64,000 nucleotides of DNA from Novosphingobium sp. (GTDB lineage: Bacteria; Pseudomonadota; Alphaproteobacteria; Sphingomonadales; Sphingomonadaceae): positions 248,001-312,000 of the forward strand of contig NZ_JADZAT010000028.1 of the NCBI RefSeq assembly GCF_020852455.1. Reading direction: 5' to 3'. Under the pieces are notes generated by a model. The model ran no database searches and had not been told where the DNA came from. It saw only the letters and a list, made by a program, of their open reading frames with translations. Of this stretch, positions 29,978 to 38,004 are shown one piece after another. Position numbers and translations under genes: made by a program. Each line of letters opens with the position of its first letter. Position 1 is the stretch's first letter.

Positions 29978-31228
29978 ATGGCCATGCTCGACAAGGGAGC
30001 GGCGGCGCCGGTGCGCGGTGCCAGCGGAGCCGCGCTGACCTGGCTGGTGGTGCTGCTGGCTGCGTCGGTCTTGCTCAATTACATCGATCGCGGCGCGATC
30101 GGCATCGCCGCGCCCAGCATGAAGGAAGAGCTGCGCTTTTCCGCGACCGAGTTCGGCACCGGCGTCTCCGCCTTCTTCTGGGCCTATGCCCCGCTGTGCC
30201 TGGTGATGGGCTGGCTGTGCGACCGGTTCTGCGTCTACCGCGTCTTTGCGCTGGGTGTGGCACTTTGGGCACTGAGCACCGCCCTGACCGGCTTCGTCGA
30301 TGGCCTGGCCGCGCTGATCGTGCTGCGGGTCGGGCTGGGGATTGGCGAGGCGGTGTCGTTCCCCGGCAGTTCCAAGATCTTCGCCGCGCAGGTTCCCGCC
30401 CACCGCCGCGGGATCGCCAATGCAGCGGTGGCGGCGGCGATCGCCTTTGGCCCGGCGGTCGGCTCGCTGGCTGGCGGCACGATCCTGGCGATGGGCGGCT
30501 GGCGGCCGATCTTCTGGATCTTCGGCCTTGCCACGCTGATCTGGCTGATCCCCTGGCAGCTGGTCACCCGCCCGCTCCAGGCTGGAACCTTCAGCCAGCC
30601 CAGCGCCGGCCGGCTCGATCTGGGCAAACTGATGACGATCCCGACGCTGTGGCTGATGGGCGGCGCGCATTTCCTGTCGAACTACGGGTTCTATTTCCTG
30701 CTCACCTGGCTGCCGCTGTGGCTGACCAAGACCATGGGCTATTCGATCCCGATGATGACCATGCTGACCACGCTGGGCTTCGTGGCCCAGGGCGTGGCGG
30801 CGCTGGCGGTGGGGCACTGGTCGGACCGGCAGGTGGCGCTGGGCGCAGACGAAGGCCCGCTGCGGCGACGGCTGATGATCTTCGGGCACATCGCGACCAC
30901 CGTGGCGATCATCGGCATCTACTTCTCGCGCGGCCCGTGGGACCTGGGCGCCTGGCTGGTGCTGGCCGGGCTGGGGACCAGCCAGATTTCGACCAACCTG
31001 TTCGCGGTGGCGCAGATCTTTTCCGGCCCGCGCGCGGCGGGCGGCTGGGTCGGCATGCAGAACGCGCTGGGCAACATCTCGGGGATCGTCGGGCCGATCG
31101 CGACCGGGCTGATCGTCGATTACCTGGGCGGGTTCGGCTGGGCCTTCGCCCTGGCTGCGGGCCTTGCGGCGCTGGGTGCGGCATGGTGGGCCTGGGCCGT
31201 GCCCGAAATCCGGCAGGTGACAGACTAG
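29978..31228 (+). CDS. MFS transporter, anion:cation symporter-like
   Basis: A 416-residue protein with 12 membrane segments. It starts with a short cytosolic tail then LNYIDRGAIGIAAPSM, and carries MGWLCDRFCVYRV (motif A) and VGLGIGEAVSFPGSSKI, features of the ACS family that moves organic acids such as hexuronates, phthalates or sialic acid. The ATG at 29978 follows GGGGAG by 7 bases. It is divergent from the asparaginase and convergent with the TetR gene two bases away. Confidence 0.85.
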   Translation: MAMLDKGAAAPVRGASGAALTWLVVLLAASVLLNYIDRGAIGIAAPSMKEELRFSATEFGTGVSAFFWAYAPLCLVMGWLCDRFCVYRVFALGVALWALSTALTGFVDGLAALIVLRVGLGIGEAVSFPGSSKIFAAQVPAHRRGIANAAVAAAIAFGPAVGSLAGGTILAMGGWRPIFWIFGLATLIWLIPWQLVTRPLQAGTFSQPSAGRLDLGKLMTIPTLWLMGGAHFLSNYGFYFLLTWLPLWLTKTMGYSIPMMTMLTTLGFVAQGVAALAVGHWSDRQVALGADEGPLRRRLMIFGHIATTVAIIGIYFSRGPWDLGAWLVLAGLGTSQISTNLFAVAQIFSGPRAAGGWVGMQNALGNISGIVGPIATGLIVDYLGGFGWAFALAAGLAALGAAWWAWAVPEIRQVTD

Positions 31229-31229
31229 G

Positions 31230-31868
31230 TCAGGCGGCGAGCGACTCTTCGCCCATTTCCTCGATCGCCGCCTGCAACCGGTTGGCCGCAGCGGGTTCGA
31301 GCCGGTGTTCGAACAGCGTCAGCTGGCGCCGCAGGGTGCGCCGCACCGCGCCCGCGCCTTCGGCGATCGGCTCGCCCAGTTCGCGGTAATGTTCAAGGCC
31401 ATAGCGCAGGATGATGGTCGAATTGATCGCCAGATCCCGCAGCCGCTCGCGCGGCCAGTCAAGCAGGCCGATATCGACCAGTGCGGCGAGGTAGGCTTCG
31501 ACCTGATCGAAGGTCATTTCCAGCCAGCGCGGGGCGTTGTTGCTGACCATTTCCGCATCGTCGCCATAGGCGCGCTGATCGCGGTAGATGAAGCGGAAGG
31601 CGCGGAATTCGGCCATGACCGCTTCGAGCAATGCGGCGTAGTCACCCAGCGGATCGCTGCCCGGGCGCATCGCCAGCCGCGCCTCGATCGAGGAGGCAAA
31701 GCGTTCGCCGATCGCATCCAGCAGCACGGCGCGGGTCTTGAAGTGGTACCACAGGTTGCCTTCGGCGATACCGCACTGTGCCGCCAGCATGGCCGTGGTC
31801 ACCGCGCCATAGCCCTGTTCGTTGAACAGGCCGAGCGCGGTGGCAACGATGCGGTCCCTGGTTTTCAT
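31230..31868 (-). CDS. TetR family regulator co-transcribed with the P450
   Basis: A 212-residue regulator with the TetR helix-turn-helix (VTTAMLAAQCGIAEGNLWYHFKTR). It begins 13 bp downstream of the P450 stop on the same strand, so the two genes form one operon. A perfect palindrome overlapping the P450 promoter (33164-33181) is the likely binding site, giving autoregulation. The inducer is probably the P450 substrate or product, which is inference. Confidence 0.9.
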   Translation of the reverse strand: MKTRDRIVATALGLFNEQGYGAVTTAMLAAQCGIAEGNLWYHFKTRAVLLDAIGERFASSIEARLAMRPGSDPLGDYAALLEAVMAEFRAFRFIYRDQRAYGDDAEMVSNNAPRWLEMTFDQVEAYLAALVDIGLLDWPRERLRDLAINSTIILRYGLEHYRELGEPIAEGAGAVRRTLRRQLTLFEHRLEPAAANRLQAAIEEMGEESLAA

Positions 31869-31881
31869 CAGGCTGTCCCGA

Positions 31882-33132
31882 TCAGTAGTGCGACAGCTCG
31901 ACCATGACCTTCTTGTAACCGTGGACGAAGCAGGTCGCGACGCGCTCGGGCTCTTCGATCACAGTGGCGCGCAGCCGCCGCTTGGCCATTTCCTCAAGCA
32001 GGGTGGTCAGCTGCAGTTCGGCCACCCGCGCCCCGACGCAACGGTGGATGCCATAGCCGAACGACAGGTGCCGGCGGGCATTGTCGCGATCGATGATCAC
32101 CTGATCGGCGTCCTCGAACACAGACTCGTCACGATTGGCCGAGATGTACCACAGGCAGACCTTGTCGCCCTTCTTCATGTGGACGCCATCGATCTCGGTA
32201 TCCTCCTGCACCGTGCGGCGCATGTGGGCCAGCGGGGTCTGCCAGCGGATCAGTTCCTGCACCGCATTGGGGATCAGCGAGGGATCGGCTTCCAGCTTGG
32301 CGCGCTGCTCGGGGAACTGGTGCAGCCCCCAGGCAAAGGCCGACATCGAATTGCGGGTGGTATCATTGCCGCCAACGATCAGCAGGATCAGGTTGCCGAT
32401 GAATTCTTCCTGGCTCATGTGGTTCATCGCATCGGATTGCAGCATGACCGAGATCAGGTCCTTGCCCGGCTTGGCGATCTTCTGCTGCCACAGTTCGGCA
32501 AAGGCGGCGCCCATCTCGAACAGCGCGGCATTGCGGGCAGCGATATCTTCGGGGCGCTTCATCGATTCGACATTGCCGCCCATGTCCGACCAGTAGGTCA
32601 GCTTGTGGCGTTCTTCCCAGGGGAAGTCGAACAGCTTGGCGAGCATGCCGGTGGTCAGTTCGATCGAGACCCGATCGACCCAGTTGAACGCCTCGCCAAT
32701 CGGCAGGCTGTCCAGCACTTCGGCGGTGCGGGCCTGGACCTCGGCCTTCATCGCCGCCACTTCGCTGGGACCAAAGCTGGGTGCGACCGTGCGGCGCTGG
32801 GCGGTGTGGTGCGGCGGATCCATCGCGATGAACATCGGCATGCGGATTTCGCCTTCGATCAGTTCATCGACCTTGCCGGGAATCGCGATCCCGCCGTATT
32901 CCCAGCTCGACGAAAAGATCTTGGGCAGCGCCTCGATATGGACGATCGGCTTGTAGGTCGAAACCGACCAGTAGGGGCCGAAATCGCTGTCAGGCACGTA
33001 CTGGATCGGCGCTGCGGCGCGCAACTGGCGGAACGGTTCCTGCCAGCCTTCGCCTTCATAAAGTTCGGCGCGGCTGACATCGAGCGGCGCGATCGGGCTT
33101 GCGGTGCGTTGCAGCGGTGCGGCAGTGGCCAT
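31882..33132 (-). CDS. Cytochrome P450, CYP153-like (alkane/fatty acid omega-hydroxylase type)
   Basis: A 416-residue soluble bacterial P450. Visible are the I-helix oxygen-activation motif GGNDTTRNS, the K-helix ExxR (ELIR), the CYP153-like stretch RWQTPLAHMRRT, KGDKVCLWYISANRDE, and the heme loop FGYGIHRCVG with axial Cys365. These blocks match what is known of CYP153, which hydroxylates terminal carbons of alkanes, alcohols or fatty acids. CYP153 needs a ferredoxin and reductase; neither is encoded nearby. The ATG at 33132 has GGAG 6 bases upstream. Operon with TetR. Confidence 0.85.
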   Translation of the reverse strand: MATAAPLQRTASPIAPLDVSRAELYEGEGWQEPFRQLRAAAPIQYVPDSDFGPYWSVSTYKPIVHIEALPKIFSSSWEYGGIAIPGKVDELIEGEIRMPMFIAMDPPHHTAQRRTVAPSFGPSEVAAMKAEVQARTAEVLDSLPIGEAFNWVDRVSIELTTGMLAKLFDFPWEERHKLTYWSDMGGNVESMKRPEDIAARNAALFEMGAAFAELWQQKIAKPGKDLISVMLQSDAMNHMSQEEFIGNLILLIVGGNDTTRNSMSAFAWGLHQFPEQRAKLEADPSLIPNAVQELIRWQTPLAHMRRTVQEDTEIDGVHMKKGDKVCLWYISANRDESVFEDADQVIIDRDNARRHLSFGYGIHRCVGARVAELQLTTLLEEMAKRRLRATVIEEPERVATCFVHGYKKVMVELSHY

Positions 33133-33163
33133 TTCTCTCTCCCGGGTTCCCAAGGGAATCATT

Positions 33164-33202
33164 TTAGGGTGATTACCCTAATTCCCCGCCCGGCCGAGTC
33201 AA
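33164..33202 (-). promoter_or_regulatory. P450 promoter overlapped by a perfect palindromic operator
   Basis: On the plus strand TTAGGGT-GATT-ACCCTAA (33164-33181) is a perfect 7-bp inverted repeat. On the minus strand TTGACT (33202-33197) lies 16 bases before TAGGGT (33180-33175), so the palindrome covers the -10 region and start site of the P450-TetR operon. A TetR dimer bound there would block transcription. Confidence 0.6.
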
Positions 33203-33219
33203 GCCGCACATACGAAACC

Positions 33220-33243
33220 GCCGCCCGGATCGCTCCGGGCGGC
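33220..33243 (-). terminator. Hairpin downstream of the small secreted protein gene
   Basis: GCCGCCCGGA and TCCGGGCGGC form a perfect 10-bp stem with a four-base loop, 28 bp after the stop of the gene ending at 33272. On the minus strand it is followed by GGTTTCG, a weak T-run. Confidence 0.5.
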
Positions 33244-33271
33244 GTCTCGCTGTCTCGGGTAGCAGCGGGGA

Positions 33272-33682
33272 TCAGTCGGCCTTGGCCACCTTCGTGACGC
33301 GGCGATAGGGCACGAATTCGCCCAGGTTGACGAAGCCGGTGGTCATGTGGCTCATCCGGTCAACCGTGTGGACGATGTCGAGGCTGCACAGCTGGCTGCC
33401 GCTGGTGCGGGTGACCATGATATCATCATCGTCGAGGTCCTCCACGTTACGGGGTACGTTGACCCAGATCGTGTTGCCCCAGCCGTAAACGATCGCGGTG
33501 CCATCCAGCACGCGCATGTCGCGGGTATCGTGCTGCGAAATACAGTGGACCGGCTTGCCGGCCTCACGGCCTTCCAGCAGCTTGGCCAATTGCTGTTCGG
33601 GGTTAAGCCTGGGCTTGGCCTGCAATGCAGGGCCGCTGAGCAAGGCCGCGGCGGCGACCAGTGCAATGGCGATTGTGCGCAT
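33272..33682 (-). CDS. Small secreted protein of unknown function
   Basis: A 136-residue protein. MRTIAIALVAAAALLSGPAL followed by QA is a signal peptide. The mature part contains two cysteines (HCISQHDTRDM and QLCSLDI) and an acidic EDLDDDDI stretch, in a layout seen in uncharacterised sphingomonad periplasmic proteins. The ATG at 33682 has AAGGAG 7 bases upstream. No specific function can be assigned. Confidence 0.75.
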   Translation of the reverse strand: MRTIAIALVAAAALLSGPALQAKPRLNPEQQLAKLLEGREAGKPVHCISQHDTRDMRVLDGTAIVYGWGNTIWVNVPRNVEDLDDDDIMVTRTSGSQLCSLDIVHTVDRMSHMTTGFVNLGEFVPYRRVTKVAKAD

Positions 33683-33762
33683 TTTCCGACTCCTTGCCTC
33701 CGATTTCCTCAGACTAGCCCGCGATCCTGAACCGAGGCTGAAGTAAGCCCCGAACCACCCAA

Positions 33763-35196
33763 TCAGCCCGTTCCCCCAACCGTCAGTCCTTCGATCAGCA
33801 GACTGGGCTGGCCGACCCCGGCTGGCACCGATTGCCCGCCCTTGCCGCAGATCCCGACCCCTTCGTCCAGTTCCAGATCGTTGCCGATCCCCTTGACCCG
33901 GGTCAGCACGGTCGGCCCATCGCCAATCAGGGTGGCACCCTTGATCGGTGCGCCCAGCTTGCCGTTTTCGATCAGGTAGGCTTCGGTGCACGAGAACACG
34001 AACTTGCCCGAAACGATATCGACCTGCCCGCCGCCAAAACTCTTGGCGAAGATCCCGTTCCTGACCCGTGACAGCAGCTCACCCGGATCGTCGTTGCCGG
34101 CCTTCATGAAGGTGTTGGTCATCCGCGGCATCGGCGCATGGGCATAGCTTTCGCGCCGGCCATTGCCGGTGGGAGCCACGCCCATCAGCCGGGCGTTGAG
34201 CCGGTCCTGCATATAGCCTTTCAGGATCCCGTCCTCGATCAGCACGGTTTCGCCGGTGGGCGTGCCTTCATCGTCGATCGACAGCGATCCGCGCCGACCC
34301 TGGCCGCCCTGCCCCAGCAGGGTTCCGTCATCGACCACGGTCACCCCGGGCGCACCGACCCGCTCGCCGATCCGGCCCGAAAAGGCGCTGGCGCCCTTGC
34401 GGTTGAAATCGCCTTCCAGCCCGTGGCCAACCGCTTCGTGCAGCAGCACGCCGGGCCAGCCGGGGCCGACCAGCACGGTCATCTCGCCCGCCGGGGCGGC
34501 CACGCTTTCCAGGTTGGTCAAGGCCTGGGCCAGCGCCCGGTCGATCGCGCGGTTCCAGGTCTGGGGTTCGAACAGATCGTCATAAAGCCGCCGCCCGCCC
34601 AGCCCGAAGCTGCCGGTTTCACGCCGGCCGTTGCTTTCCGCAACGATCGAGACGTTGAGCCGCACCAGCGGGCGGATGTCGCTTGCAGTAAAGCCATCGG
34701 CGCGCAGGATCTCGATCACCGACCAGCTGGCGGCAAGGCTGGCCGAAACCTGCACCACGCGCGGATCGCGCGCCCGCGCGGCGGCATCGATGGTTTCCAG
34801 CAGCCGGACCTTTTCGGCAAAGCCCAGCGTATCGAGCGGCGACTGATCGGTATAGAGGTGGCGGTTGTTGGCGCGCGGCGGCGGGGTGGGCTGGCCTTGG
34901 GCCGGATCGAGCAGGCGCAGCGTTTCGCCGGCACGGCGGATCGCGCTTTCGCTGATCTCGTTGGCATGGGCAAAGCCGGTCATCTCGCCCGAAACCCCGC
35001 GCAGCCCGAACCCGGCATCGCGCGAATAGTCGGCGGTCTTCAGCCGGCCATCATCGAACAGGAAGCTTTCGCTGGCAATGAATTGCAGGAACAGTTCGCC
35101 ATCGTCACACGCGCTCAGCGCTTCAGCGGTCAGTGCCTGGGCGCGCGCGGGATCAAGCTGGGCAAACAGCAGGGCATGGGGATCGGGAACGGTCAT
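33763..35196 (-). CDS. tldD: Metalloprotease TldD
   Basis: TldD with TldE forms a zinc protease that matures peptide natural products such as microcin B17 and degrades CcdA. The 477-residue protein has the HEAVGHGLEGDFNRKG block (HExxxH zinc site) and the family C-terminus with GKFVFSCTEAYLIENGKLG and GICGKGGQSVPAGVGQPSL, the TldD subgroup end. TldE/PmbA is not in the window, which is usual. Confidence 0.95.
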   Translation of the reverse strand: MTVPDPHALLFAQLDPARAQALTAEALSACDDGELFLQFIASESFLFDDGRLKTADYSRDAGFGLRGVSGEMTGFAHANEISESAIRRAGETLRLLDPAQGQPTPPPRANNRHLYTDQSPLDTLGFAEKVRLLETIDAAARARDPRVVQVSASLAASWSVIEILRADGFTASDIRPLVRLNVSIVAESNGRRETGSFGLGGRRLYDDLFEPQTWNRAIDRALAQALTNLESVAAPAGEMTVLVGPGWPGVLLHEAVGHGLEGDFNRKGASAFSGRIGERVGAPGVTVVDDGTLLGQGGQGRRGSLSIDDEGTPTGETVLIEDGILKGYMQDRLNARLMGVAPTGNGRRESYAHAPMPRMTNTFMKAGNDDPGELLSRVRNGIFAKSFGGGQVDIVSGKFVFSCTEAYLIENGKLGAPIKGATLIGDGPTVLTRVKGIGNDLELDEGVGICGKGGQSVPAGVGQPSLLIEGLTVGGTG

Positions 35197-35241
35197 GCCC
35201 CCGATATAAGGGCTCTCACGCGCTTGACCAGCTTGCAGTGG

Positions 35242-35439
35242 TCAGGCGGCGGCCTGATCCGCCGGTCCGCCCTTCAGCACGAAACGCTTGTCGCAATAGC
35301 CGCATTCGGCAAAGCCGCGCTCGTCCACTTCCAGCCAGACGCGCGGATGGCCCAGCGCGGCGCCGCCGGGAATACCGGCCGAACCGTCGCAGGAAACGCG
35401 GGTGGTGGTGACGATCTGGGTTTCGGGCGTGGTGGTCAT
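35242..35439 (-). CDS. CHCC-type zinc finger protein (NDUFS6-like)
   Basis: A 65-residue protein with CDGSAG...GHPRVWLE...CGYCDKRF, i.e. Cys, His, Cys, Cys ligands of the zf-CHCC domain that occurs in complex I subunit NDUFS6 and its bacterial homologs. It may be a small accessory subunit of NADH dehydrogenase. The ATG at 35439 is preferred; the frame continues to 35451. Confidence 0.85.
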   Translation of the reverse strand: MTTTPETQIVTTTRVSCDGSAGIPGGAALGHPRVWLEVDERGFAECGYCDKRFVLKGGPADQAAA

Positions 35440-35478
35440 GACAGGCGCCATTAGCAGCGCCGCGCGGGCTTTTCCAGC

Positions 35479-36054
35479 CTACTGGTACTGCAATGTTATC
35501 GCAAAGTTGCCGGTATAGCTGCCTGGTGCCTGATTGGCCTTAACCCGCAGAGTTGCTCCGACCGGGAACAGGAACATGCCCGTCGATGATGCAATTCGGA
35601 AAGTTGTCGGTGCCGTCGTCAACTGGGCGGTTGGCGTGCTACCGATGATGAATGTGTTCACCGTCATGTTTGCGCCCCCACCAACGCGATTCAATGTCAC
35701 TGAGTTGCTGCCAAGCCGTATGTTGACCGCCTGATTGCGGCTACCCATGCCAGCAAAGCGGGCTGGCTGGGGCGTAGCGCCTGAGGCAAGGATCACCCCG
35801 CCGGTCTTTGTTCTGGCGCCGCTTGGCGCGATCACGACGGTCCCTGCTGCACCGCTCGGAACAATGCTGCCGAACACCAGATCGTCAACTTTGAAAAAGC
35901 TGAGTGGCGTCACCACGACGGCTTCGGCCTGCACTGCCGTTCCAACAGTTTGAGCAGCCGACGGCCAAGCGAGCACGCAGCAAACCAACCCCGTCGAAAC
36001 CGCCAGCCTTCGACAGATCAGATTCCCGATCTTGATTTGGAACGGCAACTGCAT
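35479..36054 (-). CDS. Secreted DUF4402 protein, copy 1
   Basis: A 191-residue protein with an N-terminal hydrophobic signal (LAVSTGLVCCVLAWPSAAQ) and the DUF4402 domain: AEAVVVTPLSFFKVDDLVFG at the start and GMFLFPVGATLRVKANQAPGSYTGNFAITLQYQ-type blocks at the end, a beta-sandwich related to pilin-like surface proteins. Base usage is less G+C-rich than neighbours. It lies downstream of a second DUF4402 gene on the same strand, 128 bp apart. ATG at 36054; a TTG at 36060 is possible. Confidence 0.82.
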   Translation of the reverse strand: MQLPFQIKIGNLICRRLAVSTGLVCCVLAWPSAAQTVGTAVQAEAVVVTPLSFFKVDDLVFGSIVPSGAAGTVVIAPSGARTKTGGVILASGATPQPARFAGMGSRNQAVNIRLGSNSVTLNRVGGGANMTVNTFIIGSTPTAQLTTAPTTFRIASSTGMFLFPVGATLRVKANQAPGSYTGNFAITLQYQ

Positions 36055-36182
36055 TGCCAAAGGTCTAGTTAAAGAGCGTGTCAGTTAGCCAAACTATTAA
36101 GGTTAACAGACCATTTGCCATTTGCTTAGCCTGAATGTCAGCATCACTGCTGCAAACAAGCATCAAGGCATCTGCTTCGGTC

Positions 36183-36761
36183 CTACTGGTATTGGACTGT
36201 AACCGGAAAAGTTCCGTTGTAGACCCCCGGAGCCTGATTTGCTCCGACGTTCAAACGCCCCGCGACGCGAAACATAAACATTCCCGTCGGTGAATCGATC
36301 CGGTAACGACGATTGCCATTACCCAGTCCATTTCCATTCCCGCCAATGAAAGTGAGATCGGGTGCTGTTCCCAGCGTGATGTTGTTTATCAGCATGGTTG
36401 CGCCGCCGGGTCCGGTAACGGTTATCGAATTTGGCACTTGGAATCGCACCGTCATGCGACGTGCGCCCATTCCGGCAAATTGGGCGTATTGGCAGGTCCC
36501 GGCATGAACGATTGCGCCGGTGACGGTGCAAGCACCCGTATTGACGTCCATTGTGACCGTACCGGGAGTAGGCCGGGCGACGATCTGGCCAAAATTCAGA
36601 TCATCGACCCTGACCAGCGACAACGGCGACACGACGACCGCCTCTGCGCTGGCTTGCACCACATTCTGGGCCTGCGCAGGCGCCGCCAGCAGCGTGCCAA
36701 GGGCAAGCGCCAGCAACGCGCAGAAAGCGCGAATCGCGTGCCCGAACCGGCCGCGTTGCAT
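36183..36761 (-). CDS. Secreted DUF4402 protein, copy 2
   Basis: A 192-residue paralog of the protein at 35479. It has a signal peptide (AIRAFCALLALALGTLLAAP, cleavage near AQAQ), AEAVVVSPLSLVRVDDLNFG and the closing APGVYNGTFPVTVQYQ. It has two extra cysteines (GACTVTG, GTCQYA) absent from copy 1 and a glycine/asparagine run GGNGNGLGNGN, so the two copies have diverged well beyond a recent duplication. The ATG at 36761 follows GGGGGG by 5 bases. Confidence 0.82.
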   Translation of the reverse strand: MQRGRFGHAIRAFCALLALALGTLLAAPAQAQNVVQASAEAVVVSPLSLVRVDDLNFGQIVARPTPGTVTMDVNTGACTVTGAIVHAGTCQYAQFAGMGARRMTVRFQVPNSITVTGPGGATMLINNITLGTAPDLTFIGGNGNGLGNGNRRYRIDSPTGMFMFRVAGRLNVGANQAPGVYNGTFPVTVQYQ

Positions 36762-36908
36762 GGTAACCCCCCAATGCATACCGTGCAGACTAGGACCGCG
36801 GGCTGAAAGCACCCTGCACGGGTATGGTTAACGGCGCGGTAGGATTTGACGGCAAAATCGCGCATTCCGGGGCTTTGCGCAGCCCGCTTCTATCGCTAAG
36901 CCAGAGGC

Positions 36909-37850
36909 ATGGAAACGCCCGCAGCCATCTCGATCCGGAACCTCGTCAAGCGCTATGCCCCGGCCGGCAACGCGCCCGCCAAACTGGCGCTCAACGATGT
37001 CAGTTTCGATGTCCCGCAAGGGCAGATTTTCGGCCTGCTGGGACCCAACGGGGCGGGCAAGTCAACGCTGATCAACATCCTGGCCGGACTGGTGATGAAA
37101 AGCAGCGGAACCGCGGAAATCTGGGGTTTCGACATCGACAAGGACGTCCGCAACGCCAAGCGTTCGATCGGGATCGTCCCGCAGGAAGTGGTGTTCGATC
37201 CGTTCTTCACGCCGTTCGAAGTGCTGGAAAACCAGGCCGGGCTTTATGGTGTCCCCAAGGCTGCGCGGCGCAGCCTGGAACTGCTGGGCCAGGTCCACCT
37301 GGCCGACAAGGCCAACGCCTATGCCCGGACGCTGTCAGGGGGCATGAAGCGGCGGCTGCTGATCGCCAAGGCGCTGGTGCACACCCCGCCGGTAATCGTG
37401 CTGGACGAGCCGACCGCCGGGGTTGACGTCGAACTGCGGCGGCAACTGTGGGAACTGGTCAGCGAACTCAACGCCGGGGGCGTCACCGTGGTGCTGACCA
37501 CGCACTACCTTGAAGAAGCCGAACAGCTGTGTGACCAGATCGCGATCATCAACCACGGCCAGCTGATCGCCAACAAGCCAACCCGTGAGCTGGTGGGCAT
37601 GGCCCGTGAAAAGGTGGTGGTGCTTTCGCTGGACGGTGAAGTGGCCAGGCTGCCCAGCCATGCCGCCTTCCTCAAATGCGAAAAGACCGGCGAACGCACG
37701 ATCGAGATCACCTATGACAAGGACCGTACCAATGCCGGCGAAGTGCTGGCGCTGGTCCAGGGCCAGGGCCTGGGGATCATCGACGTTACCACCCGCGAGG
37801 CTGATCTTGAGGATGTCTTCGTCCACCTGACGAGCCAGGCTGCGGCCTAG
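36909..37850 (+). CDS. ABC transporter ATP-binding protein (ABC-2/NodI-like)
   Basis: A 313-residue ATPase. Walker A GPNGAGKST, Q-loop PQEVVFD, signature LSGGMKRR, Walker B VIVLDEP, and H-loop TTHYLEEA are all present, followed by a C-terminal regulatory extension typical of ABC-2 exporters (NodI, CcmA-like, DrrA). No permease gene lies beside it: a repeat, DUF559 and nadB follow. Its membrane partner must be elsewhere, or the repeat insertion separated them. Confidence 0.9.
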   Translation: METPAAISIRNLVKRYAPAGNAPAKLALNDVSFDVPQGQIFGLLGPNGAGKSTLINILAGLVMKSSGTAEIWGFDIDKDVRNAKRSIGIVPQEVVFDPFFTPFEVLENQAGLYGVPKAARRSLELLGQVHLADKANAYARTLSGGMKRRLLIAKALVHTPPVIVLDEPTAGVDVELRRQLWELVSELNAGGVTVVLTTHYLEEAEQLCDQIAIINHGQLIANKPTRELVGMAREKVVVLSLDGEVARLPSHAAFLKCEKTGERTIEITYDKDRTNAGEVLALVQGQGLGIIDVTTREADLEDVFVHLTSQAAA

Positions 37851-37864
37851 TTTGCGTTTGCTGA

Positions 37865-37902
37865 CTGACCCACCCCTAACCCCTCCCGCAAGCGGGAGGG
37901 GG
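37865..37902 (+). repeat. Palindromic repeat, copy 1
   Basis: The core CCCCTCCCGC-AA-GCGGGAGGGG (37880-37901) is a perfect hairpin with 10-bp arms, preceded by TGACCCACCCCTAA. Copy 2 (inverted) and copy 3 (same orientation) follow at 37963 and 38355. This type of dispersed repeat is REP-like. Confidence 0.8.
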
Positions 37903-37962
37903 ATTGCCTCGCGCCTGCTTCGCCGGTTCCGCCTTTGGAATGGCGTTGCTCCGCCTCTTCTT

Positions 37963-38004
37963 CCCCCCTCCCGCTTGCGGGAGGGGGCGGGGGTGGGTCA
38001 GTGA
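37963..38004 (-). repeat. Palindromic repeat, copy 2 (inverted relative to copy 1)
   Basis: The core lies at 37965-37986 with a TT loop and is followed by GGGGGTGGGTCAGTGAG, the reverse complement of the flank of copy 1. Copies 1 and 2 thus form an inverted pair about 140 bp long. The GTG start of the DUF559 gene (38001) is in its outer end. Confidence 0.8.

Noticed and set aside
30004..31389. Second long frame (from 29860) over the MFS gene
   Set aside because: Same strand but shifted by one base; Arg/Pro/Ala-rich, no membrane segments, while the main frame has a clear MFS pattern.
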